Of a stretch of DNA of 64,000 nt, positions 9,191-17,899 are shown one piece after another (the stretch's first letter is position 1; each line of letters begins with the position of its first letter). Origin of the DNA: Neobacillus sp. WH10 (GTDB taxonomy: Bacteria > Bacillota > Bacilli > Bacillales > Cytobacillaceae). The notes under the pieces are model-generated. The model did no database searches. It saw nothing but the letters and a program-made list of their open reading frames with translations, and was not told where the DNA came from. The DNA lies in assembly GCF_030123405.1 (NCBI RefSeq), contig NZ_CP126110.1:2418001-2482000 (forward strand), in the 5' to 3' direction. Both the position numbers and the translations under genes were made by a program.

Positions 9191-9218
9191 TAAAACTTTT
9201 TTTGATAGTAGACCATAA
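9191..9218 (+). promoter_or_regulatory. Possible third sigma-D-like promoter of hag
   Basis: TAAA at 9191-9194, a 16-base spacer and GACCATAA at 9211-9218 (6 of 8 matches to the -10). It is closest to hag, about 60 bases before the start. It is weaker than P1 and P2. Confidence 0.4.
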
Positions 9219-9279
9219 GGGTTTATTATAGATGATTTAAAATTACAAAAGATATTTATTCTAGGGAGGAAATTTAATC

Positions 9280-10449
9280 ATGCGTATTAATCACAACATT
9301 GCAGCACTTAACACACACCGCCAGTTAACAGGTGCAACAGCTGGTCAAGGTAAATCAATGGAAAAATTATCATCAGGTCTTCGTATTAATCGTGCCGGTG
9401 ATGATGCAGCTGGATTAGCAATCTCTGAAAAAATGCGAGGCCAAATTCGCGGTCTTGAAATGGGTTCAAAGAACGCTCAAGATGGCATCTCATTAATTCA
9501 AACAGCTGAAGGTGCATTAAATGAATCACATACAATTCTTCAACGTATGCGTGAATTAGCGGTTCAATCATCAAATGATTCTAACACTGATGCTGATCGT
9601 AAAGAATTGCAAAAAGAAATGGATCAACTTATTGGCGAAATCGACCGCATTGGTAATACAACTGAATTTAACACAAAGAAACTGATTGATGGTTCAAAAA
9701 GTGGTGTAACCGAGCTGTTAGGCAACGTTAAATTTGACAACCAAGGTGACGAAGCATTATTCAGTGCAATAACTGCTACTAACGCATCTGTAGCAGGAAC
9801 GGCTGGTACTGAAGCAAATGAAACAATTAATGTAAAAATTACAGATTACGATGCTACTGGAGGTACATTCAGCTTAGAATGGACTACTCAAAGCGGTGAA
9901 ACAAAAACAATTACAGGTATTGCTGATACAGGTGGAGCACAAACAATTCAAACAGCTAATGGTAGCTATTCATTAACTTTAGGTGCAATTGGCGTTGAAG
10001 ATATCGGTAAAGAAGCAACCTTCACTTCTCGTGCCTCTGTAGAAGAATATAAAAATAACGCATTAACGTTCCAAATTGGAGCAAACTCTTCACAAACAAT
10101 GAATGTTGAAATTAATGACATGAGAGCTTCAGCTCTTCATGTAGACAATATTGATGTAAGTTCAGCAGCTTCTGCTGAGGCTTCAATCTCTGCTATTAAT
10201 AAAGCAGTTGAAGATGTTTCTGCACAACGTTCCAAATTAGGTGCATTCCAAAACCGCTTAGAACACACTATTAACAACCTAGGAACATCTCAAGAAAACT
10301 TAACAGCTGCTGAGTCTCGTATTCGTGATGTAGATATGGCAAAAGAAATGATGGAACAAACGAAAAACTCAATTCTTGCTCAAGCTGCTCAAGCAATGCT
10401 TGCTCAAGCGAACCAACAGCCTCAAGGTGTATTACAACTTCTTCGTTAA
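9280..10449 (+). CDS. hag: Flagellin Hag
   Basis: This 389-residue flagellin is the filament subunit, exported by the flagellar type III system. The conserved N-terminal D0/D1 part (MRINHNIAALNTHRQL, GDDAAGLAISEKM) and C-terminal D1/D0 part (AESRIRDVDMAKEMMEQTK, QANQQPQGVLQLLR) flank a variable surface domain (about 145-275). The ribosome site GGGAGGA precedes ATG 9280. It is a single gene behind tandem sigma-D promoters and ends at a strong terminator. B. subtilis Hag is shorter (about 304 residues), so the surface domain here is enlarged. Confidence 0.97.
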   Translation: MRINHNIAALNTHRQLTGATAGQGKSMEKLSSGLRINRAGDDAAGLAISEKMRGQIRGLEMGSKNAQDGISLIQTAEGALNESHTILQRMRELAVQSSNDSNTDADRKELQKEMDQLIGEIDRIGNTTEFNTKKLIDGSKSGVTELLGNVKFDNQGDEALFSAITATNASVAGTAGTEANETINVKITDYDATGGTFSLEWTTQSGETKTITGIADTGGAQTIQTANGSYSLTLGAIGVEDIGKEATFTSRASVEEYKNNALTFQIGANSSQTMNVEINDMRASALHVDNIDVSSAASAEASISAINKAVEDVSAQRSKLGAFQNRLEHTINNLGTSQENLTAAESRIRDVDMAKEMMEQTKNSILAQAAQAMLAQANQQPQGVLQLLR

Positions 10450-10461
10450 TATGGTGAAATT

Positions 10462-10497
10462 GAGAGATCTTAATATTGTAAGATCTCTCTCTTTTTA
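10462..10497 (+). terminator. Intrinsic terminator after hag
   Basis: The 11-bp stem GAGAGATCTTA / TAAGATCTCTC is followed by TCTTTTT. Confidence 0.9.
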
Positions 10498-10562
10498 GAA
10501 GAATAGTAATATTTTTAATAAAAAGAGTTCCAATGTAAAATGATTTAATAATAAAACGACTA

Positions 10563-10655
10563 TTTGTGAAAAAGGCAAACCATGGGAAACTGTGGGACGT
10601 AAAACCGAGGGCCTGTACCAACATGACAAGCTGGATGGCAGCCGGATACCACAAA
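10563..10655 (+). ncRNA. c-di-GMP-I (GEMM) riboswitch aptamer
   Basis: The RNA reads through the conserved GEMM-I landmarks in order: GGCAAACCA, a GGGAAAC tetraloop hairpin, TGTGGGACGTAAAACC, GGGCC, then GCTGGATGGCAGCCGGATACC. TTTGTG / CACAAA closes P1. The spacing fits c-di-GMP-I aptamers, with the GAAA loop and its receptor side. It lies between the hag terminator and a giant surface-protein gene, and an alternative hairpin covering the ribosome site follows. Binding of c-di-GMP is inferred from the family. Confidence 0.85.
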
Positions 10656-10679
10656 AACATGTTATTGGAACTTTCGTTG

Positions 10680-10701
10680 CCTTTTTCACTTGAAAAAGGA
10701 G
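10680..10701 (+). promoter_or_regulatory. Ribosome-site sequestering hairpin (riboswitch output)
   Basis: A perfect 8-bp stem (CCTTTTTC at 10680-10687 with GAAAAAGG at 10692-10699, ACTT loop) takes up most of the AAGGAG ribosome site that serves ATG 10710. No U-run follows, so control is probably at translation initiation. Confidence 0.65.
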
Positions 10702-10709
10702 TAAACGTT

Positions 10710-13700
10710 ATGGTAAAGAAGTTTTCCATTTTTGCTACTGTACTATTATGTTTTCAATTAGTATTCCCATTAATAAATGCGTTTGCTTTTGAGTTGCTTA
10801 CCCCAACTAATTTAAAAGCGAGCCAAAACTATCCTGGTAATATTACATTAAGCTGGGATAAAGTTTCTGGAGCTAGTGCGTACCGTGTTTACAAACTAGA
10901 AGCAGGCAAGCAAGAACTAGTTAAACAGGTAACTTATGAATTCACAGAGACCACTATCTTTGGTGTACAGGAGGGGAGTAGTACTTTTGCTGTTTCTGCC
11001 GTAAGAAATCTTGATGAAACTCCACTTTCAAATAGCGTAACAGTTGAAGTTTCATACCCTGAGATGCAAAGCCCAACAAGCATTTCATCGACCATCCTTA
11101 ACGGGAATGATTTGACATTAAGCTGGAATAAGGCAGCTTATGCGACGGATTATAAAATTTATCAAGTGATCGATGGTACGAGAAAGCTAGTTACAACCAC
11201 AACAGCTGTAAATTATACATTCCAAAATCATCCGGAAGGAAAATATGTTTATGAAGTAACATCCAATAATAGCCGATTTGGAGAGTCGAAAGTCGGATTA
11301 AGGATTGAAGTAGATGTCAATTTTCCTATCATGACATCACCACTCGTAACGTATACCGTCCAGAATGGGAATGATTTGATTTTTAACTGGCAAAGAGTAA
11401 ATTATGCTAGTAATTATAAAGTCTATGAACTAATTGACGGAACAAAGAAATTGCTTACAACGACAAGATTAAACAGTCATATTATTTCAAATGTTACAGA
11501 AGGCAAGCATGTATACGAAGTCACCGCATATAGTGATCGCTTCGGTGAATCAATAGAACCATTTAAGTTGGACTTTGATATGGTTTATCCGAAAATGCAA
11601 GCTCCTGGCAGCCTAACTTACACATTATCGAATGTAAATGATATCAATCTTAGATGGGCAAAAGTAGAATATGCAGATAAGTATAAATTATATCAGAATG
11701 TAAATGGTGAGAGGAAGTTATTATTAACTACTTCTGCATTGAATTCAACATTCGTTAATATGCCAGAAGGCAATTATAAGTATGAATTAGCATCTTATAG
11801 TGACCGTTTCGGGGAATCATCATCGGTGGCAAATGTTGAATTTGATTTAACTCATCCAGTTATAGAAGCACCTAAGAATTTAAATATTACCGTTCAAAAC
11901 GGAAATGATTTAGTCTTAAGATGGGATCCTTCCGATTATGCAACTGGTTATAAGGTTTATCAAATTATTAATGGCGAGCGTAAATTAATCACAACCAAGC
12001 TTGTAAATGCACACACTTTATTAAATATGCCGGAAGGACACTATACATTTGAAGTAATTGCATATAGTGACCGTTTTGGTGAATCCAAAACAGCATCTAA
12101 GGTAGAATACGATCTCAAGTATCCGGAATTGAAAGCCCCAGTTTTAACAGGAACCGTTGAGAATGAATCCATTATCATTTTAGATTGGACAAAGCAAGAC
12201 AATGTGACTGGGTATAATATTTATGAAATTGTCAACGGAACAAAAAAATTGGTAGCAACAACAACAAGTCTTCAACAAAAGCTTTCCAACCAGACTGAAG
12301 GGAAGCATATATATGAGGTCACTTCCTATCATACTCGTTTTGGAGAATCTCAAGCTTCTAATCAAGTCACTTTGAATATTGGTTCAAATATAGAGGTGCC
12401 TCCTGTAAAGGATACCATTCCGCCTGTTACAATTTCAAACCTAGCAGACTCTTACTACAAAGAAGATGTAACTGTTCAACTGACTGCTACAGATAACCAA
12501 AGCGGAGTGGCTAAAACCTTCTATTCTATTAATGAATCAACATTTAAAGAAGGTACTACCTTTACAATCCAGGATGAAGGGAAGCACAAAGTTTCCTTTT
12601 ACAGCGTTGATAATGCAGGAAACATTGAAGAAACGAAGACAGTAGAAGTAAAAATCGACAAGACTGCGCCAAATACAACCTCGAATGCAACAAATTCTTG
12701 GTTTAAGGAAGATTTTTTCACTTTATCTTCATCAGACAATGTGAGTGGCGTTGCAAAAACTTTCTATTCTATAAACGGTTCTGATTTTGTAGAAGGAACA
12801 GGCTTTAAGGTGAATGAAGAAGGAGTAACGAAAGTATCCTTCTATAGCATAGATAAAGCGGGTAACATCGAAGAAGTTAAGACCGTTGATTTGAATATCG
12901 ACAATATCAAACCAATTACGACCTCTAATATAACCAATTCTTGGTATAAAGAAGACGTAGCTGTCCTTTTATCTCCATCTGACCATGGAAGTGGTATTGA
13001 TAAAACCTTCTATACTATTAATGGTTATGATCTTGTGGAAGGAACAAGCTTTAGAGTGAGTAATGAAGGCGTAACGAAGGTCTCCTTCAATAGTATAGAT
13101 AAAGCAGGTAATATCGAAGACGTTAACACAGTTGAAGTGAAAATCGACAAGACCGCACCAGTTACTACTTCTAATGTTACAAATTCTTGGTATAAAGACA
13201 ACGTAACTGTCCTTTTATCTCCATCAGACAATGGAAGTGGCGTTGATAAAACCTACTATTCTATTAATGGTTCGGATTTTGTGGAAGGAACAAGTTTTTC
13301 TGTCACCGAGGAAGGCGTAACGAAGGTATCTTTCTATAGTGTAGATAAGGCAGGTAACATCGAAGAAGTTAACACTGTTGAAGTAAATATCGACAAGACC
13401 GCGCCAATTACGACCTCTAATATAACAGATTCTTTGTATAAAGAAGACGTTGTTCTTTTATCTCCATCAGACGATGGAAGTGGCGTTGATAAAACCTACT
13501 ATTCTATTAATGGTTCTGATTTTAAGGAAGGAACAAGCTTTAGAGTGAGTGAAGAAGGCGTAACGAAGGTCTCCTTCTATAGTATAGATAAAGCAGGTAA
13601 CATCGAAGACGTTAACACCGTTGATGTGAACATCGACAGCACCGCACCAATTACGAATTCTAATGTTAAAAATTCTTGGTACAAAGAAGACGTAGCTGTC

Positions 13701-16115
13701 CTTTTATCGGCATCAGACAATGAGAGTGGGGTTGATAAAACCTACTATTCTATTAATGGTTCGGATTTTGTGGAAGGAACAAGCTTTTCTGTGAGCGAGG
13801 AAGGTGTAACGAAGGTATCTTTCTATAGTGTAGATAAGGCAGGTAACATCGAAGAAGTTAATACAGTTGAAGTAAATATCGACAAGACCGCGCCAATTAC
13901 TACATCTAATTTAACAGATAAAGACGGAACCGTCCTTTTATCACCAACAGACAATATGAGTGGCGTAGATAAAACCTACTATTCTATTAATGGTTCTGAT
14001 TATAAGGAAGGAACAAGCTTTAAGGTGAGTGAAGATGGCGTAACGAAGGTATCTTTCTATAGTGTAGATAAGGCAGGTAACATCGAAGACGTTAACACCG
14101 TTGAAGTGAATATCGACAAGACCGCACCAATTACGACTTCTAATGTAAAAACTTCTTGGTATAAAGAAGACGTACCTGTCCTTTTATCGGCAACAGACAG
14201 TGGAAGTGGCGTTGATAAAACCTACTATTCTATTAATGGTTATAATCTTGTGGAAGGAACAAGCTTTAGGGTGAGTAATGAAGGCGTAACGAAGGTATCC
14301 TTCAATAGTATAGATAAAGCAGGTAATATCGAAGACGTTAACACAGTTGAAGTGAAAATCGACAAGACCGCACCAATTACAACTTCTAATGTTAAAAATT
14401 CTTGGTATAAAGAAGACGTAAATGTCCTTTTATCGCCAATAGACAATGGAAGTGGCGTTGATAAAACCTACTATTCTATTAATGGTTCTGATTTTGTAGA
14501 AGGAACAAGCTTTTCTGTGAGCGAGGAAGGTGTAACGAAAGTCTCATTCTATAGTATAGACAAAGCGGGTAACATCGAAGAAGTTAACACTGTTGAAGTA
14601 AATATCGACAAGACCGCGCCAATTACGACCTCTAATATTACAAGTTCTTTGTATAATGAAGACGTACCTGTCCTTTTATCGCCAACAGACAATGGAAGTG
14701 GCGTTGATAAAACCTACTATTCCATTAATGGTTCTGATTTTAAGGAAGGTACAAGCTTTAGTGTGAGTGAAAAAGGCGTAACGAAGGTCTCCTTCTATAG
14801 TATAGATAAGGCAGGTAACATCGAAGACGTTAACACAGTTGAAGTGAACATCGACAAGACCGCACCAATTACGACTTCTAATGTGAAAAATTCTTGGTAT
14901 AAAGAAGACGTAGCTGTCCTTTTATCGCCAACAGACAATGAGAGTGGCGTTGATAAAACCTACTATTCTATTAATGGTTCTGATTTTGTGGAAGGAACAA
15001 GCTTTTCTGTGAGCGAGGAAGGTGTAACGAAAGTCTCATTCTATAGTATAGATAAAGCGGGTAACATCGAAGAAGTTAATACTGTTGAAGTAAATATCGA
15101 CAAGACCGCGCCAATTACGACCTCTAAAATAACAAATGAAGATGGAACTGTCCTTTTATCGCCAACAGACAATGAGAGTGGCGTTGATAAAACCTACTAT
15201 TCCATTAATGGTTCTGAATATAAAGAAGGAACAAGCTTTAAGGTTAGTGAAGAAGGCGTAACGAAGGTATCTTTCTATAGTGTAGATAAGGCAGGTAACA
15301 TCGAAGACGCTAACACAGTTGAAGTGAATATCGACAAAACCGCACCAATTACGACTTCTAATGTTAAAAATTCTTGGTATAAAGAAGATGTAACTGTCCT
15401 TTTATCGCCAACAGACAATGGTAGTGGCGTTGATAAAACCTACTATTCCATTAATGGTTCTGATTATAAGGAAGGAACAAGCTTTAAGGTGAGTGAAGAA
15501 GGTGTAACAAAGGTATCTTTCTATAGTGTAGATAAGGCCGGGAACATCGAAGATAAAAAGACCGTTGACGTAAAGATTGATAAAAATGCGCCAATTGTCG
15601 TCTGGAATCTTGATGATGAGTATGCACTAGGAACATACCTGCCGGAATATTCGGCTATTGATACTGTTTCGGGTATTGCTCATGAAAAGGTTACAGTAAA
15701 CGGACAGGAAATCACAGGTCCAATTAAGTTTGATAAACCAGGATCTTACACTGTAGAGTTAACCGTAACTGATAAAGCAGGGTGGACAACAATAGTGAAA
15801 AAGACAATAAATATATACGTTCAAGCAACTATTGTTGTAAATCCAGGTATTATTAAAACTAACACTGGTGTGTTTACTGTTCAAGTAACAGTGCCAAAAG
15901 GCATTGACATGAAAAAATTCGATCTACACAGTGCAACATTAAATGGAGTTTCCGCTAATTCAGGAACTAACGGATTACTGCAGCAAGCTAAAAATGGTCA
16001 ATTTAAGTTTGATCGTGATCAATTTACTTGGAAGCCAGGAACAGTAGAGGTTGAGTTCCGTGGATACGTAGATGGATATCTTGTTGTCGGAAGCAAGACC
16101 GTAATAGTCAAATAG
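10710..16115 (+). CDS. Giant secreted repeat protein (FN3-like plus OmpL47-like repeats), probable adhesin
   Basis: 1801 residues from ATG 10710. An N-terminal signal peptide (KKFSIFATVLLCFQLVF, ending near NAFA) is followed by about six fibronectin III-like modules of 85-90 residues (LSWDKVSGASAYRVYKL pattern). Thirteen OmpL47/Ig-like repeats of about 80 residues follow (DNGSGVDKTYYSING, SFYSIDKAGNIE), then a divergent Ig-like domain and a C-terminal domain. There is no LPXTG motif, transmembrane tail or obvious wall-binding domain. It follows a c-di-GMP riboswitch inside the flagellar region, which suggests a surface or biofilm adhesin made when motility is turned down. The upstream in-frame extension to 10566 is riboswitch sequence. 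Confidence 0.88.
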   Translation: MVKKFSIFATVLLCFQLVFPLINAFAFELLTPTNLKASQNYPGNITLSWDKVSGASAYRVYKLEAGKQELVKQVTYEFTETTIFGVQEGSSTFAVSAVRNLDETPLSNSVTVEVSYPEMQSPTSISSTILNGNDLTLSWNKAAYATDYKIYQVIDGTRKLVTTTTAVNYTFQNHPEGKYVYEVTSNNSRFGESKVGLRIEVDVNFPIMTSPLVTYTVQNGNDLIFNWQRVNYASNYKVYELIDGTKKLLTTTRLNSHIISNVTEGKHVYEVTAYSDRFGESIEPFKLDFDMVYPKMQAPGSLTYTLSNVNDINLRWAKVEYADKYKLYQNVNGERKLLLTTSALNSTFVNMPEGNYKYELASYSDRFGESSSVANVEFDLTHPVIEAPKNLNITVQNGNDLVLRWDPSDYATGYKVYQIINGERKLITTKLVNAHTLLNMPEGHYTFEVIAYSDRFGESKTASKVEYDLKYPELKAPVLTGTVENESIIILDWTKQDNVTGYNIYEIVNGTKKLVATTTSLQQKLSNQTEGKHIYEVTSYHTRFGESQASNQVTLNIGSNIEVPPVKDTIPPVTISNLADSYYKEDVTVQLTATDNQSGVAKTFYSINESTFKEGTTFTIQDEGKHKVSFYSVDNAGNIEETKTVEVKIDKTAPNTTSNATNSWFKEDFFTLSSSDNVSGVAKTFYSINGSDFVEGTGFKVNEEGVTKVSFYSIDKAGNIEEVKTVDLNIDNIKPITTSNITNSWYKEDVAVLLSPSDHGSGIDKTFYTINGYDLVEGTSFRVSNEGVTKVSFNSIDKAGNIEDVNTVEVKIDKTAPVTTSNVTNSWYKDNVTVLLSPSDNGSGVDKTYYSINGSDFVEGTSFSVTEEGVTKVSFYSVDKAGNIEEVNTVEVNIDKTAPITTSNITDSLYKEDVVLLSPSDDGSGVDKTYYSINGSDFKEGTSFRVSEEGVTKVSFYSIDKAGNIEDVNTVDVNIDSTAPITNSNVKNSWYKEDVAVLLSASDNESGVDKTYYSINGSDFVEGTSFSVSEEGVTKVSFYSVDKAGNIEEVNTVEVNIDKTAPITTSNLTDKDGTVLLSPTDNMSGVDKTYYSINGSDYKEGTSFKVSEDGVTKVSFYSVDKAGNIEDVNTVEVNIDKTAPITTSNVKTSWYKEDVPVLLSATDSGSGVDKTYYSINGYNLVEGTSFRVSNEGVTKVSFNSIDKAGNIEDVNTVEVKIDKTAPITTSNVKNSWYKEDVNVLLSPIDNGSGVDKTYYSINGSDFVEGTSFSVSEEGVTKVSFYSIDKAGNIEEVNTVEVNIDKTAPITTSNITSSLYNEDVPVLLSPTDNGSGVDKTYYSINGSDFKEGTSFSVSEKGVTKVSFYSIDKAGNIEDVNTVEVNIDKTAPITTSNVKNSWYKEDVAVLLSPTDNESGVDKTYYSINGSDFVEGTSFSVSEEGVTKVSFYSIDKAGNIEEVNTVEVNIDKTAPITTSKITNEDGTVLLSPTDNESGVDKTYYSINGSEYKEGTSFKVSEEGVTKVSFYSVDKAGNIEDANTVEVNIDKTAPITTSNVKNSWYKEDVTVLLSPTDNGSGVDKTYYSINGSDYKEGTSFKVSEEGVTKVSFYSVDKAGNIEDKKTVDVKIDKNAPIVVWNLDDEYALGTYLPEYSAIDTVSGIAHEKVTVNGQEITGPIKFDKPGSYTVELTVTDKAGWTTIVKKTINIYVQATIVVNPGIIKTNTGVFTVQVTVPKGIDMKKFDLHSATLNGVSANSGTNGLLQQAKNGQFKFDRDQFTWKPGTVEVEFRGYVDGYLVVGSKTVIVK
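12418..15600 (+). repeat. Thirteen tandem coding repeats of about 240 bp in the adhesin gene
   Basis: Repeats begin at each IPPVT/TAPITTSN-type segment and run through DKAGNIE. Repeats 7 and 12 share a shortened start (KDGTVLLSP and EDGTVLLSP) missing several residues. Central copies are nearly identical at the DNA level, suggesting recent amplification or gene conversion. Confidence 0.9.
12907..15336 (+). repeat. Higher-order tandem duplication of a five-repeat unit, period 1215 bp
   Basis: Repeats 3-7 and 8-12 carry the same series of variants: GYDL/GYNL with FNSID; SWYK with FVEG and EEV; SLY with FKEG and EDV; SWYK with FVEG and EEV; short DGT with YKEG. The marker GGTTAT of the GYDL/GYNL type starts at 13021+3 and 14236+3, a period of 1215 bp (405 codons). 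Confidence 0.8.
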
Positions 16116-16164
16116 GTAAGATAAGTTTGGTTTTTTGATTCTAACAATCTATCTGTCCAAAACG

Positions 16165-16197
16165 AAAGAGACCTTAGGTATTCTAAGGTCTCTTTCT
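16165..16197 (+). terminator. Intrinsic terminator after the adhesin gene
   Basis: The 12-bp stem AAGAGACCTTAG / CTAAGGTCTCTT is followed by TCTGCTT. Confidence 0.85.
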
Positions 16198-16226
16198 GCT
16201 TAATTCCTTTTTATTTCCAAAAGTTC

Positions 16227-16253
16227 TAATCATTTTTGCAATATTTCCGATAA
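16227..16253 (+). promoter_or_regulatory. Sigma-D promoter for flaG
   Basis: TAAT at 16227-16230, a 15-base spacer and TCCGATAA at 16246-16253, 36 bases before the flaG start. Confidence 0.75.
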
Positions 16254-16289
16254 TACTTATAAATAATCATTTATTAGGAGGCAGAGGGT

Positions 16290-16631
16290 ATGATTGAAAA
16301 AATATCAAGTTCTAGTGGTCCAGCAATGGATCTTTCTATGAATAAAAATTCATTTAATTTAAGAGGAAATTCGAATAACCAGCAAGATCAGTTTATGCAG
16401 GAACAAGAGAAAGAAAAAGCTGAAAAAATAATGAATAGTATGAACGATTTTTTAAAAGCTTCGAATACTCACTTAAAATTTGAGTTCCATGAGGCTTTAC
16501 AAGAATACTATGTTGCGGTTGTTGATGATATAACGAATGAAGTCGTGAAAGAAATTCCTCCCAAAAAATTCTTAGATATGTATGCGGCAATGACAAAGTG
16601 TTTGGGACTATTAATTGATAGAAAAGTATAA
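16290..16631 (+). CDS. flaG: FlaG-family flagellar protein (YvyC-like)
   Basis: 113 residues with the FlaG-family C-terminal core (LKFEFHEALQEYYVAVVDD, VVKEIPPKKFLDMYAAM) and a variable, polar N-terminal half. FlaG proteins lie beside fliD or flagellin genes and affect filament length; the exact mechanism is not settled. Ribosome site AGGAGGCAGAGG precedes ATG 16290. It has its own sigma-D promoter and is separated from hag by the adhesin gene. Confidence 0.88.
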   Translation: MIEKISSSSGPAMDLSMNKNSFNLRGNSNNQQDQFMQEQEKEKAEKIMNSMNDFLKASNTHLKFEFHEALQEYYVAVVDDITNEVVKEIPPKKFLDMYAAMTKCLGLLIDRKV

Positions 16632-16666
16632 CTTAATTTTTACTTAGTGGCTGTGATAAAGTCATT

Positions 16667-16982
16667 GTTGATTGGAGCGGAAGGTACGAGACTCCTCGAA
16701 AATGCTATCGCATTTTCTTCGTGCGTGGGCGGTTTCAAGGATGTAATTCAATGTCCTGCGGGAGTACGGGGCAGGGGAGGACCCCGCAGGAGCGAAGCGA
16801 CGAGGAGAAGCAAAAGCGGAAGCGCCTTGTCCAGCCCCGACAAGTGCTGGAGGGCCTGACGTTGAAGTCGTTCTTTGACTTCAGCGGCAGGACCGAAGCG
16901 ACCTCGAGGGGCTAGGCGCTGCAGCTAGACGAGCTCCCCGAACCGCCCGGGGAAAGCGAAGCGCCTGGAGCGCAAATCAACT
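16667..16982. repeat. GC-rich interspersed repeat, copy 2, carrying nested insertions
   Basis: This block shares ends with copy 1 (GTTGATTGGAGCGG and GGAGCGCAAATCAAC) and its core CCTGCGGGAGTACGGGGCAG. It is more than twice as long. About 58 bp are inserted after the first ACTCCT, including the hairpin CGAAAATGC-TATC-GCATTTTCTTCG. A second segment of about 120 bp (AAAAGCGGAAGCGCCTTG through AGGCGCTGCAGCTAGAC) looks like a different Bacillaceae repeat family nested inside. Small overlapping ORFs here are not credible genes. It fills most of the 463-base gap between flaG and yviE. Confidence 0.7.
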
Positions 16983-17094
16983 GGCAAGTTTAACAAAGCC
17001 TTCTTTTTAAATAAAATTGTCGCAACTTGACATCAATTTTGATACCATTTTTATATAATAATATTCAGCAACAACAATTTAAGGAGTTGAAGTA

Positions 17095-17670
17095 ATGCAA
17101 CTACCTCAAATACGAATGCATCAAACCTATGCCCAAATTGGACTACGTACAGTTGAGCCTGTGCAGGAAATCCAACAGATTCCTGCCGATCTATCAATTA
17201 AACAGTATCCGTCAAAGATGAATATTGAACGTAAACCATCACAATTTGAAATAGATCAAGAACAGGCTTGGAATGAGTTGAATCTTAAAAAGATTAGTGT
17301 GTTAAGTGCTGACATGGCTGAATTTTCCAAACAAGAAGGGTTAGAGGCGATTGCTCAAATTTCTCAAGAGGGAGATCAATTAGCGAGAATTGAACATAAG
17401 AACGATGCAATTGCGTCAATTGCCGCAGAAAAAGGTAACCCTGAACCGGCCGATTTCAACGTCGCTTTCATCCCGAGTTACGGCTCAGTGAAAATTCATT
17501 ATACCCCAAGTGAGTTGTCTATTAACTGGGAACAGGGGGGGACTGAGATTGAATTTACGCCGCATAAGCCAATACACAACTATACTCCGGGAAAGACGAA
17601 TGTATACCTTCGCCAAATGCAAGATCTTCAAATCGATTTTGTCGGATTAAATGTGAATTATAAATTGTAA
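17095..17670 (+). CDS. yviE: YviE-like protein (DUF6470)
   Basis: 191 residues behind AAGGAGTTGAAGTA. The sequence (PQIRMHQTYAQIGLRT near the start, PSQFEIDQEQAWNELNLK, and YTPGKTNVYLRQ near the end) matches the YviE/DUF6470 family, whose function is unknown. In B. subtilis yviE lies between flgL and fliW-csrA; here it precedes flgM, and fliW and csrA are not in the window. It has no signal peptide or membrane segment. TTGACA and TATAAT occur upstream at 17027 and 17054, but the 21-base spacing makes a normal sigma-A promoter doubtful. Confidence 0.8.
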   Translation: MQLPQIRMHQTYAQIGLRTVEPVQEIQQIPADLSIKQYPSKMNIERKPSQFEIDQEQAWNELNLKKISVLSADMAEFSKQEGLEAIAQISQEGDQLARIEHKNDAIASIAAEKGNPEPADFNVAFIPSYGSVKIHYTPSELSINWEQGGTEIEFTPHKPIHNYTPGKTNVYLRQMQDLQIDFVGLNVNYKL

Positions 17671-17693
17671 TTAAAGAGAATAAAAATTAAAGT

Positions 17694-17748
17694 CAAACAG
17701 CAGTGGGAGGCGATGAAAACTACTTTCCGCTGTTTCTCATTTTTTTTG
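17694..17748 (+). terminator. Probable terminator after yviE
   Basis: Outer stem AAACAGC / GCTGTTT with a large partly paired interior is followed by CTCATTTTTTTT. Confidence 0.65.
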
Positions 17749-17841
17749 ATACAAAAATTGTTTTAATAATTTTTAAGGAATTAATTATTAGATGACTCCG
17801 CGTTAGTTTTTAATAATTTACTAATTTATTATTAATTTTGC

Positions 17842-17868
17842 TAAACTATTTTTTAGTACGGCCGATTA
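17842..17868 (+). promoter_or_regulatory. Sigma-D promoter for flgM-flgN-flgK-flgL
   Basis: TAAA at 17842-17845, a 15-base spacer and GCCGATTA at 17861-17868, 32 bases before flgM. It is the only box here with the exact GCCGAT core. Placing anti-sigma FlgM behind a sigma-D promoter gives negative feedback on the class. Confidence 0.88.
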
Positions 17869-17899
17869 TATATATTAGAGGAATAGGAGGTCAAGGCTC

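Noticed and set aside
10566..10709. N-terminal extension of the giant repeat protein to 10566
   Set aside because: The stretch is the riboswitch; the signal peptide begins at ATG 10710.
12418..15600. Repeat array considered as CRISPR
   Set aside because: Repeats are about 240 bp, coding in one long frame, with no short spacers or cas genes.
16647..16915. Two overlapping small ORFs after flaG
   Set aside because: They lie in the GC-rich nested repeat, have no ribosome site and have odd Arg/Gly-rich composition.
17027..17059. Sigma-A promoter for yviE from TTGACA and TATAAT
   Set aside because: The 21-base spacing is outside the normal range, so it is mentioned but not called.
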